DNA of 64,000 bases from CAZCZU01 sp964503475 (GTDB lineage Bacteria; Pseudomonadota; Zetaproteobacteria; Mariprofundales; Mariprofundaceae), in contig CAZCZU010000006.1 in the NCBI GenBank assembly GCA_964503475.1, positions 1-64,000 on the forward strand. The letters run 5' to 3'. Of the stretch, positions 10,980 through 20,395 are shown piece after piece (within the stretch, counting starts at the first letter, position 1; the number at the start of each line of letters is the position of its first letter). Position numbers and translations under genes: made by a program. The notes beneath the pieces were generated by a model. The model searched no databases and was not told where the DNA came from. It was given only the letters and a program-made list of their open reading frames with translations.

Positions 10980-12859
10980 GCCGCGAAGAGCTATTCATCC
11001 GCCGCCGCATGGAAGCGGTCGCAGGCCTGGTCGCCCTTGGCCTGGCGCTGCTGGCCGTGCGCGCCGTCGATCTGCACTGGATCCAGAGTGCCGAGCTGAA
11101 AGAGGTAGCCGAGAAGCAGCGCTTCCGCCAGTTCGAGACCACCGCACCGCGCGGACCGATCACCGACCGCAACGGACGCATCCTGGCTGAAAGCATCGAG
11201 GTGCCCTCGATTGCCGCCATGGCCGACGAGGTGCCGGGCGAGCGCTATGGCGAACTGGCAAAAGCCCTGCATATGACCTCGCATGAGCTGAAATCGCGCC
11301 TGCATGGCAAGCGCGGTTTCGTCTGGCTGTCGCGCCAGGTGACACCGGCCATCGCCGACAGGGTCGCCGCCCTGAACATCCCCGGCATCCGTCGCGAGAC
11401 AGAGTGGCGCCGTTACAACCCGCAGGGGCCGGAGACCGGGCACCTGCTCGGCTTTGTCGGCATCGACGGTCACGGCCTTGAGGGGTTGGAGCGCAGCCTC
11501 GACGACCACCTGAGTGGTACGCCGGGTATTCGTCTGGTCCAACGCGATGCACGCGGTCACTCCCTGCCCGGCGGCATCTGGATCAAACAGCCGCAGATCG
11601 GCGAGAGCGTGCAGCTCTCCATCGACAGCAGCATCCAGAGCATCGCCTATGCGGCACTGGCCAACGGCGTGCGCCAGAATGAGGCGCGCGGGGGCTCGGT
11701 CGTCATCATGCGCCCGCAGGACGGGGCGGTACTGGCCATGGCCAACTGGCCCGGCTTCAACCCCAACAACTTCCGCCATTTCCATCCCGGCGAATGGCGC
11801 AATCGTGCCGTGACGGATGTCTTCGAGCCGGGCTCGACGCTGAAGCCGTTCACGGTTGCGGCGGCTCTCGAAACCGGAAAATGGGAGCCGGATTCGCGCA
11901 TTTTCTGCGAAAACGGCGCCTTCGCCGTGGCCGATCATGTCATTCACGACGATCATGCCGAGGGGTGGCTGGATCTGAACGGCATCATCATGCGTTCCAG
12001 CAACATCGGTGCTGCCAAACTTGCCTTGAATTTGGGGCCGGAGCGCCTGTTCAGCGCCCTGACCCAGGTCGGCTTCCGCCAGCGAACCGGCATCGGCCTG
12101 CCGGGCGAATCACCCGGCATCCTGTTGCCGGTCGGACGATGGGGGCCGGTCGAGACAGCCAATATCGCCTTCGGGCAGGGCATTGCCGTCACGCCGTTGC
12201 AGCTTGCAACGGCCTTTTGCGTTCTGGCCAACGGCGGAAAACGGGTGCAGCCGTCGCTGATCAATGGCCGGCAGAAACTGCAGGGCGAGCGCATTTTTTC
12301 GAAACACACCACCGCCGAAGTGATGCGCATGCTTGAAGCGGCGACCAGTCAGGACGGCACCGGCAAACGGGCCGAGGTGGCCGGCTATCGCATCGCGGGC
12401 AAGACCGGCACAGCCCAGAAAGCGGGCAAGGATGGCAACTATACCAAGGGCAAATATACCGCTGTCTTTGCCGGCATCGCCCCCGCCGACAATCCGCAGC
12501 TGGTCATTGTGGTCGTCATCGACGAGCCGAAAGATTCGATCTACGGCGGCAGTGTGGCAGCCCCCATCTTCCACAACATCGCCGCCACGGCACTCCCCTA
12601 CCTCGGCATCTCGCCCGAGTTGCCGCAGCAGGACGAGTGGCAGCTGCTGCAAACCCGGGCCCAGAATGGCGACGGCCTTGCAACCGCCAATACGGTCGGC
12701 CACTTCCTTGGCATGAGCCTGCGCCAGGCGATGCAGGCCGCACACCGGCAGCACTACCGCCTGCGCACCCACGGCTCCGGCTGGGTCTACAGGCAGAAGC
12801 CGGTGGCGCTGGCCGATCTTCCGGCCGGTGACACCGTCGAGGTATGGCTGCATGAATAA
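10976..12859 (+). CDS. ftsI: Septal transpeptidase FtsI (PBP3) with C-terminal PASTA domain
   Basis: This class B penicillin-binding protein cross-links septal peptidoglycan together with FtsW. Of its 627 residues, about 14-30 form the membrane anchor, 55-200 the pedestal domain (APRGPITDRNG), and the transpeptidase domain carries the three active-site motifs STLK (S287-K290), SSN (341-343) and KTG (476-478). The extra 50-60 residues at the end (about 571-627) include NTVGHFLGMSLRQAM, GSGWVYRQKP and a final VEVWLHE strand, which is the pattern of a PASTA domain. PASTA is typical of Gram-positive division PBPs and is absent from E. coli FtsI (588 residues). Coupled by ATGA to ftsL; murE starts inside its end. 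Confidence 0.96.
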   Translation: MSREELFIRRRMEAVAGLVALGLALLAVRAVDLHWIQSAELKEVAEKQRFRQFETTAPRGPITDRNGRILAESIEVPSIAAMADEVPGERYGELAKALHMTSHELKSRLHGKRGFVWLSRQVTPAIADRVAALNIPGIRRETEWRRYNPQGPETGHLLGFVGIDGHGLEGLERSLDDHLSGTPGIRLVQRDARGHSLPGGIWIKQPQIGESVQLSIDSSIQSIAYAALANGVRQNEARGGSVVIMRPQDGAVLAMANWPGFNPNNFRHFHPGEWRNRAVTDVFEPGSTLKPFTVAAALETGKWEPDSRIFCENGAFAVADHVIHDDHAEGWLDLNGIIMRSSNIGAAKLALNLGPERLFSALTQVGFRQRTGIGLPGESPGILLPVGRWGPVETANIAFGQGIAVTPLQLATAFCVLANGGKRVQPSLINGRQKLQGERIFSKHTTAEVMRMLEAATSQDGTGKRAEVAGYRIAGKTGTAQKAGKDGNYTKGKYTAVFAGIAPADNPQLVIVVVIDEPKDSIYGGSVAAPIFHNIAATALPYLGISPELPQQDEWQLLQTRAQNGDGLATANTVGHFLGMSLRQAMQAAHRQHYRLRTHGSGWVYRQKPVALADLPAGDTVEVWLHE

Positions 12860-14378
12860 GCCCATGCAGGAACTGATGCAGCTCTCGCAGCAGCCACCGC
12901 GCATGCTCTCCGACCTGGCCGGACATGCCGTCCATTCAGACGTCGAAATTCGCGGCATCTGTGACGACTCGCGCCAGGTTCAGCCCGGCGATGCCTTCCT
13001 CTGCCTGCCACGGGCCGGGGCCGATGCCGCCCGCTTTGCCCGGACAGCCGCCGAAAAAGGTGCCGTAGCGATCATCAGCGTCGCCACCGCACTGCCGGAA
13101 ATCGCGCTGCCAAAACTGGAACTGGCCGATATGGAGGCCGCAGGCCTGCTGCTGCGCCGCTGGTTCGGCACCGAAAACAGCAGCGTCAGATGCATTGGTG
13201 TCACCGGCACCGATGGCAAGACCAGTGTCACCTGGATGCTGCGCACGGCACTCACCCGCCTGCTCGGCGATGCCTGGGGCTGCGGCACGCTGGGCTGGAT
13301 CCGCGCCAGCGACCGCATCGACGACATCGGCAACACCACCCCGTCGATGCTGACCCTGCACCGTCTGCTCGCCGCAGCAGACAACGCCGGAGTCCCTGCC
13401 ATCGCCATGGAGGTCTCCTCGCACGGGGTCGAGCAACAGCGCATTGCCGGCATCCCTTTCGCAGCCGGTGTCTGGACCAACCTCGGCCACGACCATCTGC
13501 AGGACCACGGCAGTTTCGAGGCCTATGCAGCGCTGAAATCCGCCTTTATCCGGCGGGTCAGCGAGCAGGGCGGCATCACCGTCTGCAACCTCGACCAGCC
13601 GCAACTCGTGCATCTGCTGCAGCAGATCGATTGTGCACCCTGCTGGTACGCGCATGGCCTGCACCGCAGCCATGAGGAGAACGACACCATCATGGCCTGG
13701 GAGCAGGAGCTGCCGGGGCTGGCACGCCTCGCCTGCGATCGGGGCGAGGTCCTGCTTGAGGATGTGCCGGCCGGTGAATTCCATGCCGAGAACCTCGCCG
13801 CCGTTGCCCAGGTTCTGCACCGCTGCTTCGATGTCGCCCTGGAGCGGATGCCGGAGATTCTGAACGGTATCAGTGCCCCACCGGGACGCATGCAGGGGCT
13901 CGATATCGGCCGCTGGCAGGTGTTCATCGACTATGCCCATACGCCGGAGGCGCTGGAGCGCTGCCTGGCCACGGCCCGCAATATCACCCGCGAACGCCTG
14001 TTGGTCGTCTTCGGCTGCGGCGGCAACCGCGACCGCGAAAAAAGGCCGGAGATGGGACGCATTGCCAGCGAGATCGCCGATGCCGTCTGGATCACCTCGG
14101 ACAACCCGCGCCAGGAGCTGCCGGAGGTGATCGCCTCGGAGATCGAGAGCGGCATCGCCCGCCCCTATCCGGCCGATGTGCATCTGCAGCTCGATCGCGA
14201 ACGCGCCATCGCCGAAGCGATCGAGGCGATGCAGCCGGGCGATACGCTGATCATCGCCGGCAAGGGACATGAGAACTACATGGAAGCCAACGGCCAGCGC
14301 ACGCCGTGGAGCGATTTCGGCATTGCCAGCGATCTGCTGCATGCCCGTGAAGAGAGGGAGAGCCGTCGATGCGCATGA
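12852..14378 (+). CDS. murE: UDP-MurNAc-L-Ala-D-Glu--2,6-diaminopimelate ligase
   Basis: This ligase adds meso-diaminopimelate to UDP-MurNAc-dipeptide in the cytoplasm. GVTGTDGKTSVTWML is the ATP loop, and DNPR (D417-R420) is the motif that distinguishes meso-DAP from lysine enzymes. GKGHENYMEANGQR is the usual C-terminal signature. An in-frame extension upstream to 12828 lies wholly within ftsI. I place the start at the ATG at 12852, which overlaps ftsI by eight bases; an ATG at 12864 is the alternative. From 12852 the product has 508 residues. Its end overlaps murF by ten bases. Confidence 0.95.
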   Translation: MNKPMQELMQLSQQPPRMLSDLAGHAVHSDVEIRGICDDSRQVQPGDAFLCLPRAGADAARFARTAAEKGAVAIISVATALPEIALPKLELADMEAAGLLLRRWFGTENSSVRCIGVTGTDGKTSVTWMLRTALTRLLGDAWGCGTLGWIRASDRIDDIGNTTPSMLTLHRLLAAADNAGVPAIAMEVSSHGVEQQRIAGIPFAAGVWTNLGHDHLQDHGSFEAYAALKSAFIRRVSEQGGITVCNLDQPQLVHLLQQIDCAPCWYAHGLHRSHEENDTIMAWEQELPGLARLACDRGEVLLEDVPAGEFHAENLAAVAQVLHRCFDVALERMPEILNGISAPPGRMQGLDIGRWQVFIDYAHTPEALERCLATARNITRERLLVVFGCGGNRDREKRPEMGRIASEIADAVWITSDNPRQELPEVIASEIESGIARPYPADVHLQLDRERAIAEAIEAMQPGDTLIIAGKGHENYMEANGQRTPWSDFGIASDLLHAREERESRRCA

Positions 14379-15742
14379 ATGCGACCGAACTGCAGCAGGC
14401 CACACGCGGCACCTGGCATCACGGCATGCCGGCCGAGATTCATGCCGTGGCCACCGATACGCGCGCCTTCCCGAAGGGCGGCGCCTTCCTCGCACTGCGC
14501 GGCCCCCGCTTCGACGGGCATGCGTTTGCTGAGCAGGTGGCTGAGCACGCCTCGGCCCTGATCGGCGATACCGAAGGGCGCAAGCTCTGGCAAGCCATCG
14601 ATCTGCCGCAGCTGGAGGTTGCCGATACGCAACGGGCCTACGGCGATATCGCCCATGCCTGGCGCCTGCAACTGACGAATACAGCCCTGATCGCCATCAG
14701 CGGTTCCTACGGCAAGACCACGCTGCGCTCCATGCTGGAACAGCTGTTTGTCGGCCTGGGCCTGCGTACCTCTGCCACGCAGGCCAACCTGAACAACCTG
14801 ATCGGCGTACCGGCCACGCTGCTGGCCGTTCCGGCCGATAGCGACATCGCCATCATCGAATGCGGCATCAGTGAGCCGGGCGAGATGGCCGAACTGGGTC
14901 GCATTGTGGCTCCGGATATCGCTGTGCTGACCGGTATCGGGGCAGCCCACGGTGCCGGCCTTGGCGGCACGGATGGCGTGGCCCGCGAAAAAGGCGAACT
15001 GCTACGACACCTGCAGCCGCAGGGCTGGTCCGTACTCGGCCATGGCGTACAGACACGCCTGCAACAGGCCGGCGTCGCATTGCCTGCCGGCAGCATCGAT
15101 ACGGATTGCGATCCGCTGGCCGTGCAGTGGCAGCTTGATGGCCGGAAACTGACGCTGGCCTGCGGCAATGAGAATACATCGTTGACCCTGGCCCTGCCGG
15201 CCCGCCACTGGGCTGCCGACATGGCCCTGGCTGCAACCGTTGCCCTGCACTACGGGCGTAAAAACCAGCCCAGCATGTCGCTGGCGCAGACCGGCGAAAT
15301 CCTGGCCGGCTGGCAGCCGGTGGCAGGACGTATGCGCCTGCGTTCCGGTCGTCACAGCGCCCGCATTCTCGATGATGCCTACAATGCCAACCCGACCTCG
15401 ATGCAGGCAGCCCTCGATACGCTGGCTGGCCTTAGCGGCAACCGTATCGCCATTCTCGGCGATATGGCCGAACTGGGCCCCGACAGTGCTGCCGAGCACG
15501 CTTCCCTCGCCATCGCCGACGGCATTCGCCTGCTGCTGGTAGGCAACGAGATGCAGGCCCTGCGCGCCGCGCATCCCGATGCGGCATGGTTCGCCGATGC
15601 CGAAGCCCTGCTGGCATGGCTGCAGGAGCAGTGCATCGTATTCGGTGAGGGGGATACCGTCTTGATCAAGGCTTCGCGCAGCATGGCACTGGATCGTATC
15701 GTCGCAGCCCTGGCGGCTGAGGAGGACGCGCATGCTCTATAA
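14369..15742 (+). CDS. murF: UDP-MurNAc-tripeptide--D-Ala-D-Ala ligase
   Basis: MurF adds the D-Ala-D-Ala dipeptide to complete the UDP-MurNAc pentapeptide. The 457-residue protein has the Mur-ligase three-domain plan: an N-terminal UDP-binding domain with AVATDTRAFPKGGAFLAL, a central ATP domain with SGSYGKTTLRSMLEQ (one residue off the usual TGS-x-GKT) and LNNLIGVP, and a C-terminal domain with LDDAYNANPTSM and LGDMAELG. An ATG six bases later (14375) could also serve as start. It overlaps murE at the front and mraY by 11 bases at the end. Confidence 0.95.
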   Translation: MRMNATELQQATRGTWHHGMPAEIHAVATDTRAFPKGGAFLALRGPRFDGHAFAEQVAEHASALIGDTEGRKLWQAIDLPQLEVADTQRAYGDIAHAWRLQLTNTALIAISGSYGKTTLRSMLEQLFVGLGLRTSATQANLNNLIGVPATLLAVPADSDIAIIECGISEPGEMAELGRIVAPDIAVLTGIGAAHGAGLGGTDGVAREKGELLRHLQPQGWSVLGHGVQTRLQQAGVALPAGSIDTDCDPLAVQWQLDGRKLTLACGNENTSLTLALPARHWAADMALAATVALHYGRKNQPSMSLAQTGEILAGWQPVAGRMRLRSGRHSARILDDAYNANPTSMQAALDTLAGLSGNRIAILGDMAELGPDSAAEHASLAIADGIRLLLVGNEMQALRAAHPDAAWFADAEALLAWLQEQCIVFGEGDTVLIKASRSMALDRIVAALAAEEDAHAL

Positions 15743-16802
15743 TCTCCTCTACCCGCTGGCCGACCAGTACAGCTTCCTCAACCTGTTCCAGTACATCACC
15801 TTCCGCAGCGTCTACGCACTGGTGACGGCGCTGGTCATCTGCTGGGTGATCGGCCCACGCACCATCGCCTGGCTCAAACGGGTTCAGCACAAGGGACAGC
15901 CGATCCGCAGCGACGGCCCGGCCACCCATCTCTCCAAGCAGGGCACCCCGACCATGGGTGGGCTGTTGATCCTGTTCAGCTTCGGACTCTCGACCCTGCT
16001 GTGGGCCGATCTCTCCAACGGCTTCATCTGGCTGGGTCTGCTGGTCACCTTCGGCTATGGCCTGATCGGCTGGCTGGACGATTACCTGAAAATCAGCCGT
16101 GGCAATCCGAAGGGGCTGGCCGGACGCTGGAAACTTCTGCTGCAGCTCGCCTTTGGCGGCATTGCGGCCGTTGGCCTGATGCAGATGACCGCCCCCGTCG
16201 TCGACATCCCCTTCTTCAAGGTACAGTGGAACATGGGCTGGTGGTATGTGCCTTTCCTGCTCTTCGTCCTGATCGGCGCCTCCAACGCCGTCAACCTGAC
16301 CGACGGTCTGGACGGCCTCGCCGTGGCCCCCACCTTCATGGTCGCCACAGCCCTGGCCGTAGTCGTCTATCTCGCCGGCCATGCCCACTTCTCCAGTTAC
16401 CTGATGATTCCGCATGTGCCGGGCGCCGGTGAGCTGACCATCTTCTGCGGCGCCATGGTCGGCGCCTGCCTGGGCTTTTTGTGGTTCAACACCTATCCGG
16501 CCCAGGTCTTCATGGGTGATGTGGGTGCGCTGGCGCTGGGCGGTGCCCTGGGCTTTGTCGCCTGTGCCGTACACCAGCAGCTGCTGCTGGCCATCGCCGG
16601 CGGCCTGTTCGTGCTGGAGGCCGTCTCGGTGATGGTACAGGTGGCAAGCTTCAAGCTGACCGGCAAGCGGGTCTTCCGTATGGCGCCGATCCATCACCAC
16701 TACGAGCTGAAGGGGTGGCCGGAACCGAAAGTGATCGTTCGCTTCTGGATCATCTCGCTCATCCTGGCCCTGGTGGCACTGTCCACCCTGAAGATCCGGT
16801 GA
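15732..16802 (+). CDS. mraY: Phospho-N-acetylmuramoyl-pentapeptide transferase
   Basis: MraY transfers phospho-MurNAc-pentapeptide to undecaprenyl phosphate, producing lipid I at the inner membrane. The 356-residue protein has about ten hydrophobic segments. It has the hallmark cytoplasmic loops GTPTMGGLLI, the aspartates in GLIGWLDDYLK, the segment NAVNLTDGLDGLA, and PIHHHYELKGWPE near the end, which includes the HHH metal/substrate region. E. coli MraY has 360 residues. Four bases separate its stop from murD, and its start lies inside murF. Confidence 0.97.
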   Translation: MLYNLLYPLADQYSFLNLFQYITFRSVYALVTALVICWVIGPRTIAWLKRVQHKGQPIRSDGPATHLSKQGTPTMGGLLILFSFGLSTLLWADLSNGFIWLGLLVTFGYGLIGWLDDYLKISRGNPKGLAGRWKLLLQLAFGGIAAVGLMQMTAPVVDIPFFKVQWNMGWWYVPFLLFVLIGASNAVNLTDGLDGLAVAPTFMVATALAVVVYLAGHAHFSSYLMIPHVPGAGELTIFCGAMVGACLGFLWFNTYPAQVFMGDVGALALGGALGFVACAVHQQLLLAIAGGLFVLEAVSVMVQVASFKLTGKRVFRMAPIHHHYELKGWPEPKVIVRFWIISLILALVALSTLKIR

Positions 16803-16806
16803 TCCG

Positions 16807-18171
16807 ATGAGCAGCATGCAATCCACCGCCATTATCGGTCTCGGCAGCACCGGCGCCTCGATCGCCCGTTTTTTGCAACGGCGCGGCGAGCCGTGCGAAC
16901 TGTTCGACGAACACGCAAGGGAGCTGCCGGAAGAGCTGCAGCAGGTGCCGCTGCATACCGGACCGCTGCAGGCCAAGCTGCTCAGCCGCTTTGGCCGTAT
17001 TCTGGTCAGTCCCGGTGTGCCGTGGATGCATCCCGCCCTGCTGGAAGCACGTGCCGGCGGCGTTGAGATGCATGGCGATCTCGATCTGTTTGTGCAGCAC
17101 TGCGATTGCCCGGTGGTGGCCATTACCGGCACCAACGGCAAGACAACCACCACCCACATGATGAGCCTGCTGCTGGAGACGCTGCCGGGCGGCTGCGAGG
17201 CGGGCGGCAATGTCGGCACCCCGATGCTCGACCTGCTGCAGGGGCCGCGTACCCCGGCACGCGTGGTGCTGGAACTCTCCAGCTTCCAGCTGGAGCGCAG
17301 CAGCATGCTGCACCCGCAATGGGCCGTGATGCTCAATATCCAGCCGGATCATGCCGATATGCATGCCACGCCGGAGGAGTACCTCGCCGCCAAGCTGCGT
17401 ATGTTCGACCATCAGGGCGAGGGCGATACCGCCATGCTGCCGATGGAGGAGCGCTGGGATGAACTGGCCCGCAAACTGGAAGGGCGCGGCGTACATGTGC
17501 ACCGTTTCGGCATTGTCATGCAGGATGAACTGATCGGCGAAGCGCTGGCTGCCGGCATCTGCCATGAAGAGGGCGAGGCCCGGCTATTCTGGCATCAGGA
17601 TGGCAACCGCCAGCAGATTCCCTGCACCAAAATTCCGGCCAGCGGCCGCCATCAGCACGTCAACCTGGCCGTGGCAGCCCAGGCTGCCGCCGATTTCGGC
17701 GTCTCGGCTCCCATTATCCGCGAGGCGATCACTTCGTTTCCGGGCCTTGCCCACCGCCTGCGCAAGATCGGCACCAAAATGGGCCGCGACTGGTTTGATG
17801 ACTCGAAAGCGACCAATCCCGATGCCGCTGCCGCTGCCCTGCGCAGCTTCGAGCGGGTCACCTGGATCTGCGGCGGCGCCCGCAAGGGGCTCGACCTGAT
17901 GCCGCTGTTGCCGGATGTGCAGCGCCATGTCGGCCATGCCCTGGTCATCGGCAAGGAGCCGCAGAGCTATGCCGAGCTGCTGACCGAGGCCGGGGTGCCG
18001 TTCGAAATCGTCCATACCGTCGATGCCGCCGTATCGCGGGCTGCTCTTTTGCCGGAGCATGCACCGGTGCTGCTGGCACCGGCCGCGGCCAGTCTCGACC
18101 AGTTCCGCAACTACGCCGAGCGCGGCGACGCCTTCATCAAGGCCGTGCGTGCCCTGGGGGATGACGTATGA
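16807..18171 (+). CDS. murD: UDP-MurNAc-L-alanine--D-glutamate ligase
   Basis: MurD adds D-glutamate to UDP-MurNAc-L-Ala. In 454 residues it shows the N-terminal Rossmann-like domain (AIIGLGSTGASIARFL), SPGVPWMHP, the ATP loop GTNGKTTTTHMMSLL, GGNVGTPMLDLL, ELSSFQLE, and LNIQPDHADMH. The C-terminal domain has DDSKATNPDAAAAAL and WICGGARKGLD. Length and motifs are normal for the family. ATGA overlap links it to ftsW. Confidence 0.96.
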   Translation: MSSMQSTAIIGLGSTGASIARFLQRRGEPCELFDEHARELPEELQQVPLHTGPLQAKLLSRFGRILVSPGVPWMHPALLEARAGGVEMHGDLDLFVQHCDCPVVAITGTNGKTTTTHMMSLLLETLPGGCEAGGNVGTPMLDLLQGPRTPARVVLELSSFQLERSSMLHPQWAVMLNIQPDHADMHATPEEYLAAKLRMFDHQGEGDTAMLPMEERWDELARKLEGRGVHVHRFGIVMQDELIGEALAAGICHEEGEARLFWHQDGNRQQIPCTKIPASGRHQHVNLAVAAQAAADFGVSAPIIREAITSFPGLAHRLRKIGTKMGRDWFDDSKATNPDAAAAALRSFERVTWICGGARKGLDLMPLLPDVQRHVGHALVIGKEPQSYAELLTEAGVPFEIVHTVDAAVSRAALLPEHAPVLLAPAAASLDQFRNYAERGDAFIKAVRALGDDV

Positions 18172-19304
18172 AACGTCTGGCTGCCCCCGATCCCATCATC
18201 CTCGGCTGTGTCGCCGCCCTGCTGGCGATCAGTATCCTGATGGTCAGCAGTGCCAGCCTCAGTGTGGCCGAGGTACGCTATGGCGACCCGCTGCGCATTA
18301 TCAGCCACTGGCTGGTCTATATCCCCATCGGTATCGCCATCATGTGGGCCGTATCGCGCATCGAGCCTGCCTGGCTGATGGCCGCCGCCCTGCCGCTGCT
18401 CGGGCTCGCCTTTGCGGTCATGGTGATGGTACTGATCTTCGGAACCAGCATCAACGGTGCCCGGCGCTGGTTCTCGCTGGCCGGACTCACCCTGCAGCCG
18501 GTGGAGATGCTCAAGCCGGTGATCATCATCTATATGGCCTTTTATCTCGCCACCTTCCCGGAGCGCCTGCGCAGCTTCTCCTCGGGGCTTGCCCCGATGC
18601 TGGTCATCCTCGGCCTGGCCATGTTGCTGTTGCTGCTGCAGCCCGATTTCGGCAATGCCGTGTTACTGATCGCCGCCTGCACCTGCATGTGGTTCGTCGG
18701 TGGTGTGCCGCTGCGTCATCTGACCGGCCTGGTGATCGCCGTCGTGCCGATCGGCATCATCGGCATCGTCGCCGAGCCCTACCGTATCAAGCGCCTGATC
18801 AGTTTCACCGATCCGTGGGCCGATCCCTTCGGCAGCGGCTACCAGCTGGTGCAATCGATGATCGCCTTCGGCTCCGGCGGTATCTCCGGTGCCGGCCTCG
18901 GACAGGGCATCCAGAAGCTCTTCTATCTGCCGGAGGCCTTCACCGATTTCATCGCCGCTGTCATGGCCGAGGAGCTGGGCCTGGGCGGCACCATGGCCCT
19001 GATCGCGATCTTCGCCATCCTGGTCTGGCGCGGCCTGCAACTGGCCGGGCGCGCCAAAAAGCCGTTCGAGCGCCTGCTGGCCGTCGGCTGCACACTGCTG
19101 ATCGCCTTCAGCTTCATGATCAATCTGGGCGCCGTCATGGGCCTGATCCCGACCAAGGGCATGCCGATCCCGTTCGTCTCCTACGGCGGCAGTGCCCTGT
19201 TCGGCAACTGCATCCTGGCCGGCCTGTTGCTGGCCATCCAGCGCCACCAGCCGGAGAACCGGGTATCCCGGCGCGTGCAGCGGCACGAGGAGGCGACGGC
19301 ATGA
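18168..19304 (+). CDS. ftsW: SEDS-family septal glycosyltransferase FtsW
   Basis: FtsW polymerises lipid II glycan at the septum with FtsI. The 378-residue protein has about ten membrane segments and SEDS landmarks: INGARRWFSLAGLTLQPVE, a LLQPDFGNAVLL segment, YQLVQSMIAFGSGGISG, VMAEELGLGG in the large periplasmic-loop region, and GLIPTKGMPIPFVSYGGSA near the end. The G-x-G-x-SYGGS ending and placement between murD and murG favour FtsW over RodA. ATGA overlaps flank both ends. Confidence 0.96.
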   Translation: MKRLAAPDPIILGCVAALLAISILMVSSASLSVAEVRYGDPLRIISHWLVYIPIGIAIMWAVSRIEPAWLMAAALPLLGLAFAVMVMVLIFGTSINGARRWFSLAGLTLQPVEMLKPVIIIYMAFYLATFPERLRSFSSGLAPMLVILGLAMLLLLLQPDFGNAVLLIAACTCMWFVGGVPLRHLTGLVIAVVPIGIIGIVAEPYRIKRLISFTDPWADPFGSGYQLVQSMIAFGSGGISGAGLGQGIQKLFYLPEAFTDFIAAVMAEELGLGGTMALIAIFAILVWRGLQLAGRAKKPFERLLAVGCTLLIAFSFMINLGAVMGLIPTKGMPIPFVSYGGSALFGNCILAGLLLAIQRHQPENRVSRRVQRHEEATA

Positions 19305-20395
19305 GCAACACCCCCATGCTCTGCATCGCCGGCGGCGGCACGGGCGGGCACGTGATGCCGGCCCTGGCACTGGCCGATGCCGCGCGCGCCCGCTGGCCGG
19401 AGCTTAAGGTCGAGTTCATTGGTGCCGAACGGGGCCTGGAAGCACGCCTGCTGCCCGAACGCGGTGAAGAGGTGCTGCTGCTCTCCATGCATGCCGTGCA
19501 GGGAGCGGGCCTTCTCCAGCGCCTGAATGTACTGCTGCGCGAACTGCCGAAAGCGGTGCTGCGCATCCGTCGCCACTGGCGCGGACACAAGCCGACCGTG
19601 CTGGTCGGTGTCGGCGGCTATGCCAGTGTCACCGGTGTTGTCGCGGCCCTGATCGGCCGCATCCCGGTGATGCTTTACGAACAGAATGCCGTGCCGGGCC
19701 TGGTCAACCGCACCCTGGCCCGCTTCTGCCGCCATATCATGCTCGGCTTCTCCGAAGCGGGCAGCCGCCTGCCGGCCGGCAGGAGTGTGCACACCGGTAA
19801 CATCATCCGTCGCGATATCGTCGCCGGTCACTGGCAGGCGCATACCCCGCCCTGCCTGCTGGTGCTTGGCGGCTCGCAGGGGGCACGCTTTTTGAACGAG
19901 ACCGTGCCGGCCGCCTGCCGGCAGCTCGCCGGGCAGGGTATCGCATTCAGCGTACGCCATGTCTGCGGCAAGCACGGCGATGCCGGAGCCCTGGCCGCCG
20001 CATACCGCGATGCCGGCATCACGGCCGAAGTCGTGCCGTTCTGTGACGATATGCCCGGCTTCTATGCCAGCGGCGACCTGATGATTGCCCGCGCCGGTGC
20101 CATGACCGTCGGTGAGGTGGCGGCCTTCGGCATGCCGACCATTTTCGTGCCGCTGCCGAGTGCTGCCGACAACCATCAGTTCCACAATGCCAAAGCCCTG
20201 GTCGACCGCGATGCAGCCCTGATGGCCGAGCAGGCCTCGATCAGTGCGGCGCAACTGGCCGACAGCATCGCAGGCCTGTTCCGCGAGCCCGAACGGCTGG
20301 CAACCATGAGCGCAGCGGCCCGTACAGCCTTTGTCGGCGATGCCGACCAGCGTCAGCTGGCCCTGCTCGCGCCCTATCTCGGAGGTACGGCATGA
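19301..20395 (+). CDS. murG: Lipid II synthase (GlcNAc transferase) MurG
   Basis: MurG adds GlcNAc to lipid I on the inner face of the membrane to give lipid II. The GT28 signature GGGTGGHVMPALALA is at residues 11-25 and the C-terminal donor site includes GAMTVGEVAAFG and PSAADNHQFHNA; GGSQGARFLNE is the linker/G-loop. The frame is open far upstream inside ftsW, but the true start is the ATG at 19301 in the ATGA overlap with the ftsW stop, because the family begins just before the GGTGGH loop. This gives 364 residues (E. coli 355). Confidence 0.96.
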   Translation: MSNTPMLCIAGGGTGGHVMPALALADAARARWPELKVEFIGAERGLEARLLPERGEEVLLLSMHAVQGAGLLQRLNVLLRELPKAVLRIRRHWRGHKPTVLVGVGGYASVTGVVAALIGRIPVMLYEQNAVPGLVNRTLARFCRHIMLGFSEAGSRLPAGRSVHTGNIIRRDIVAGHWQAHTPPCLLVLGGSQGARFLNETVPAACRQLAGQGIAFSVRHVCGKHGDAGALAAAYRDAGITAEVVPFCDDMPGFYASGDLMIARAGAMTVGEVAAFGMPTIFVPLPSAADNHQFHNAKALVDRDAALMAEQASISAAQLADSIAGLFREPERLATMSAAARTAFVGDADQRQLALLAPYLGGTA

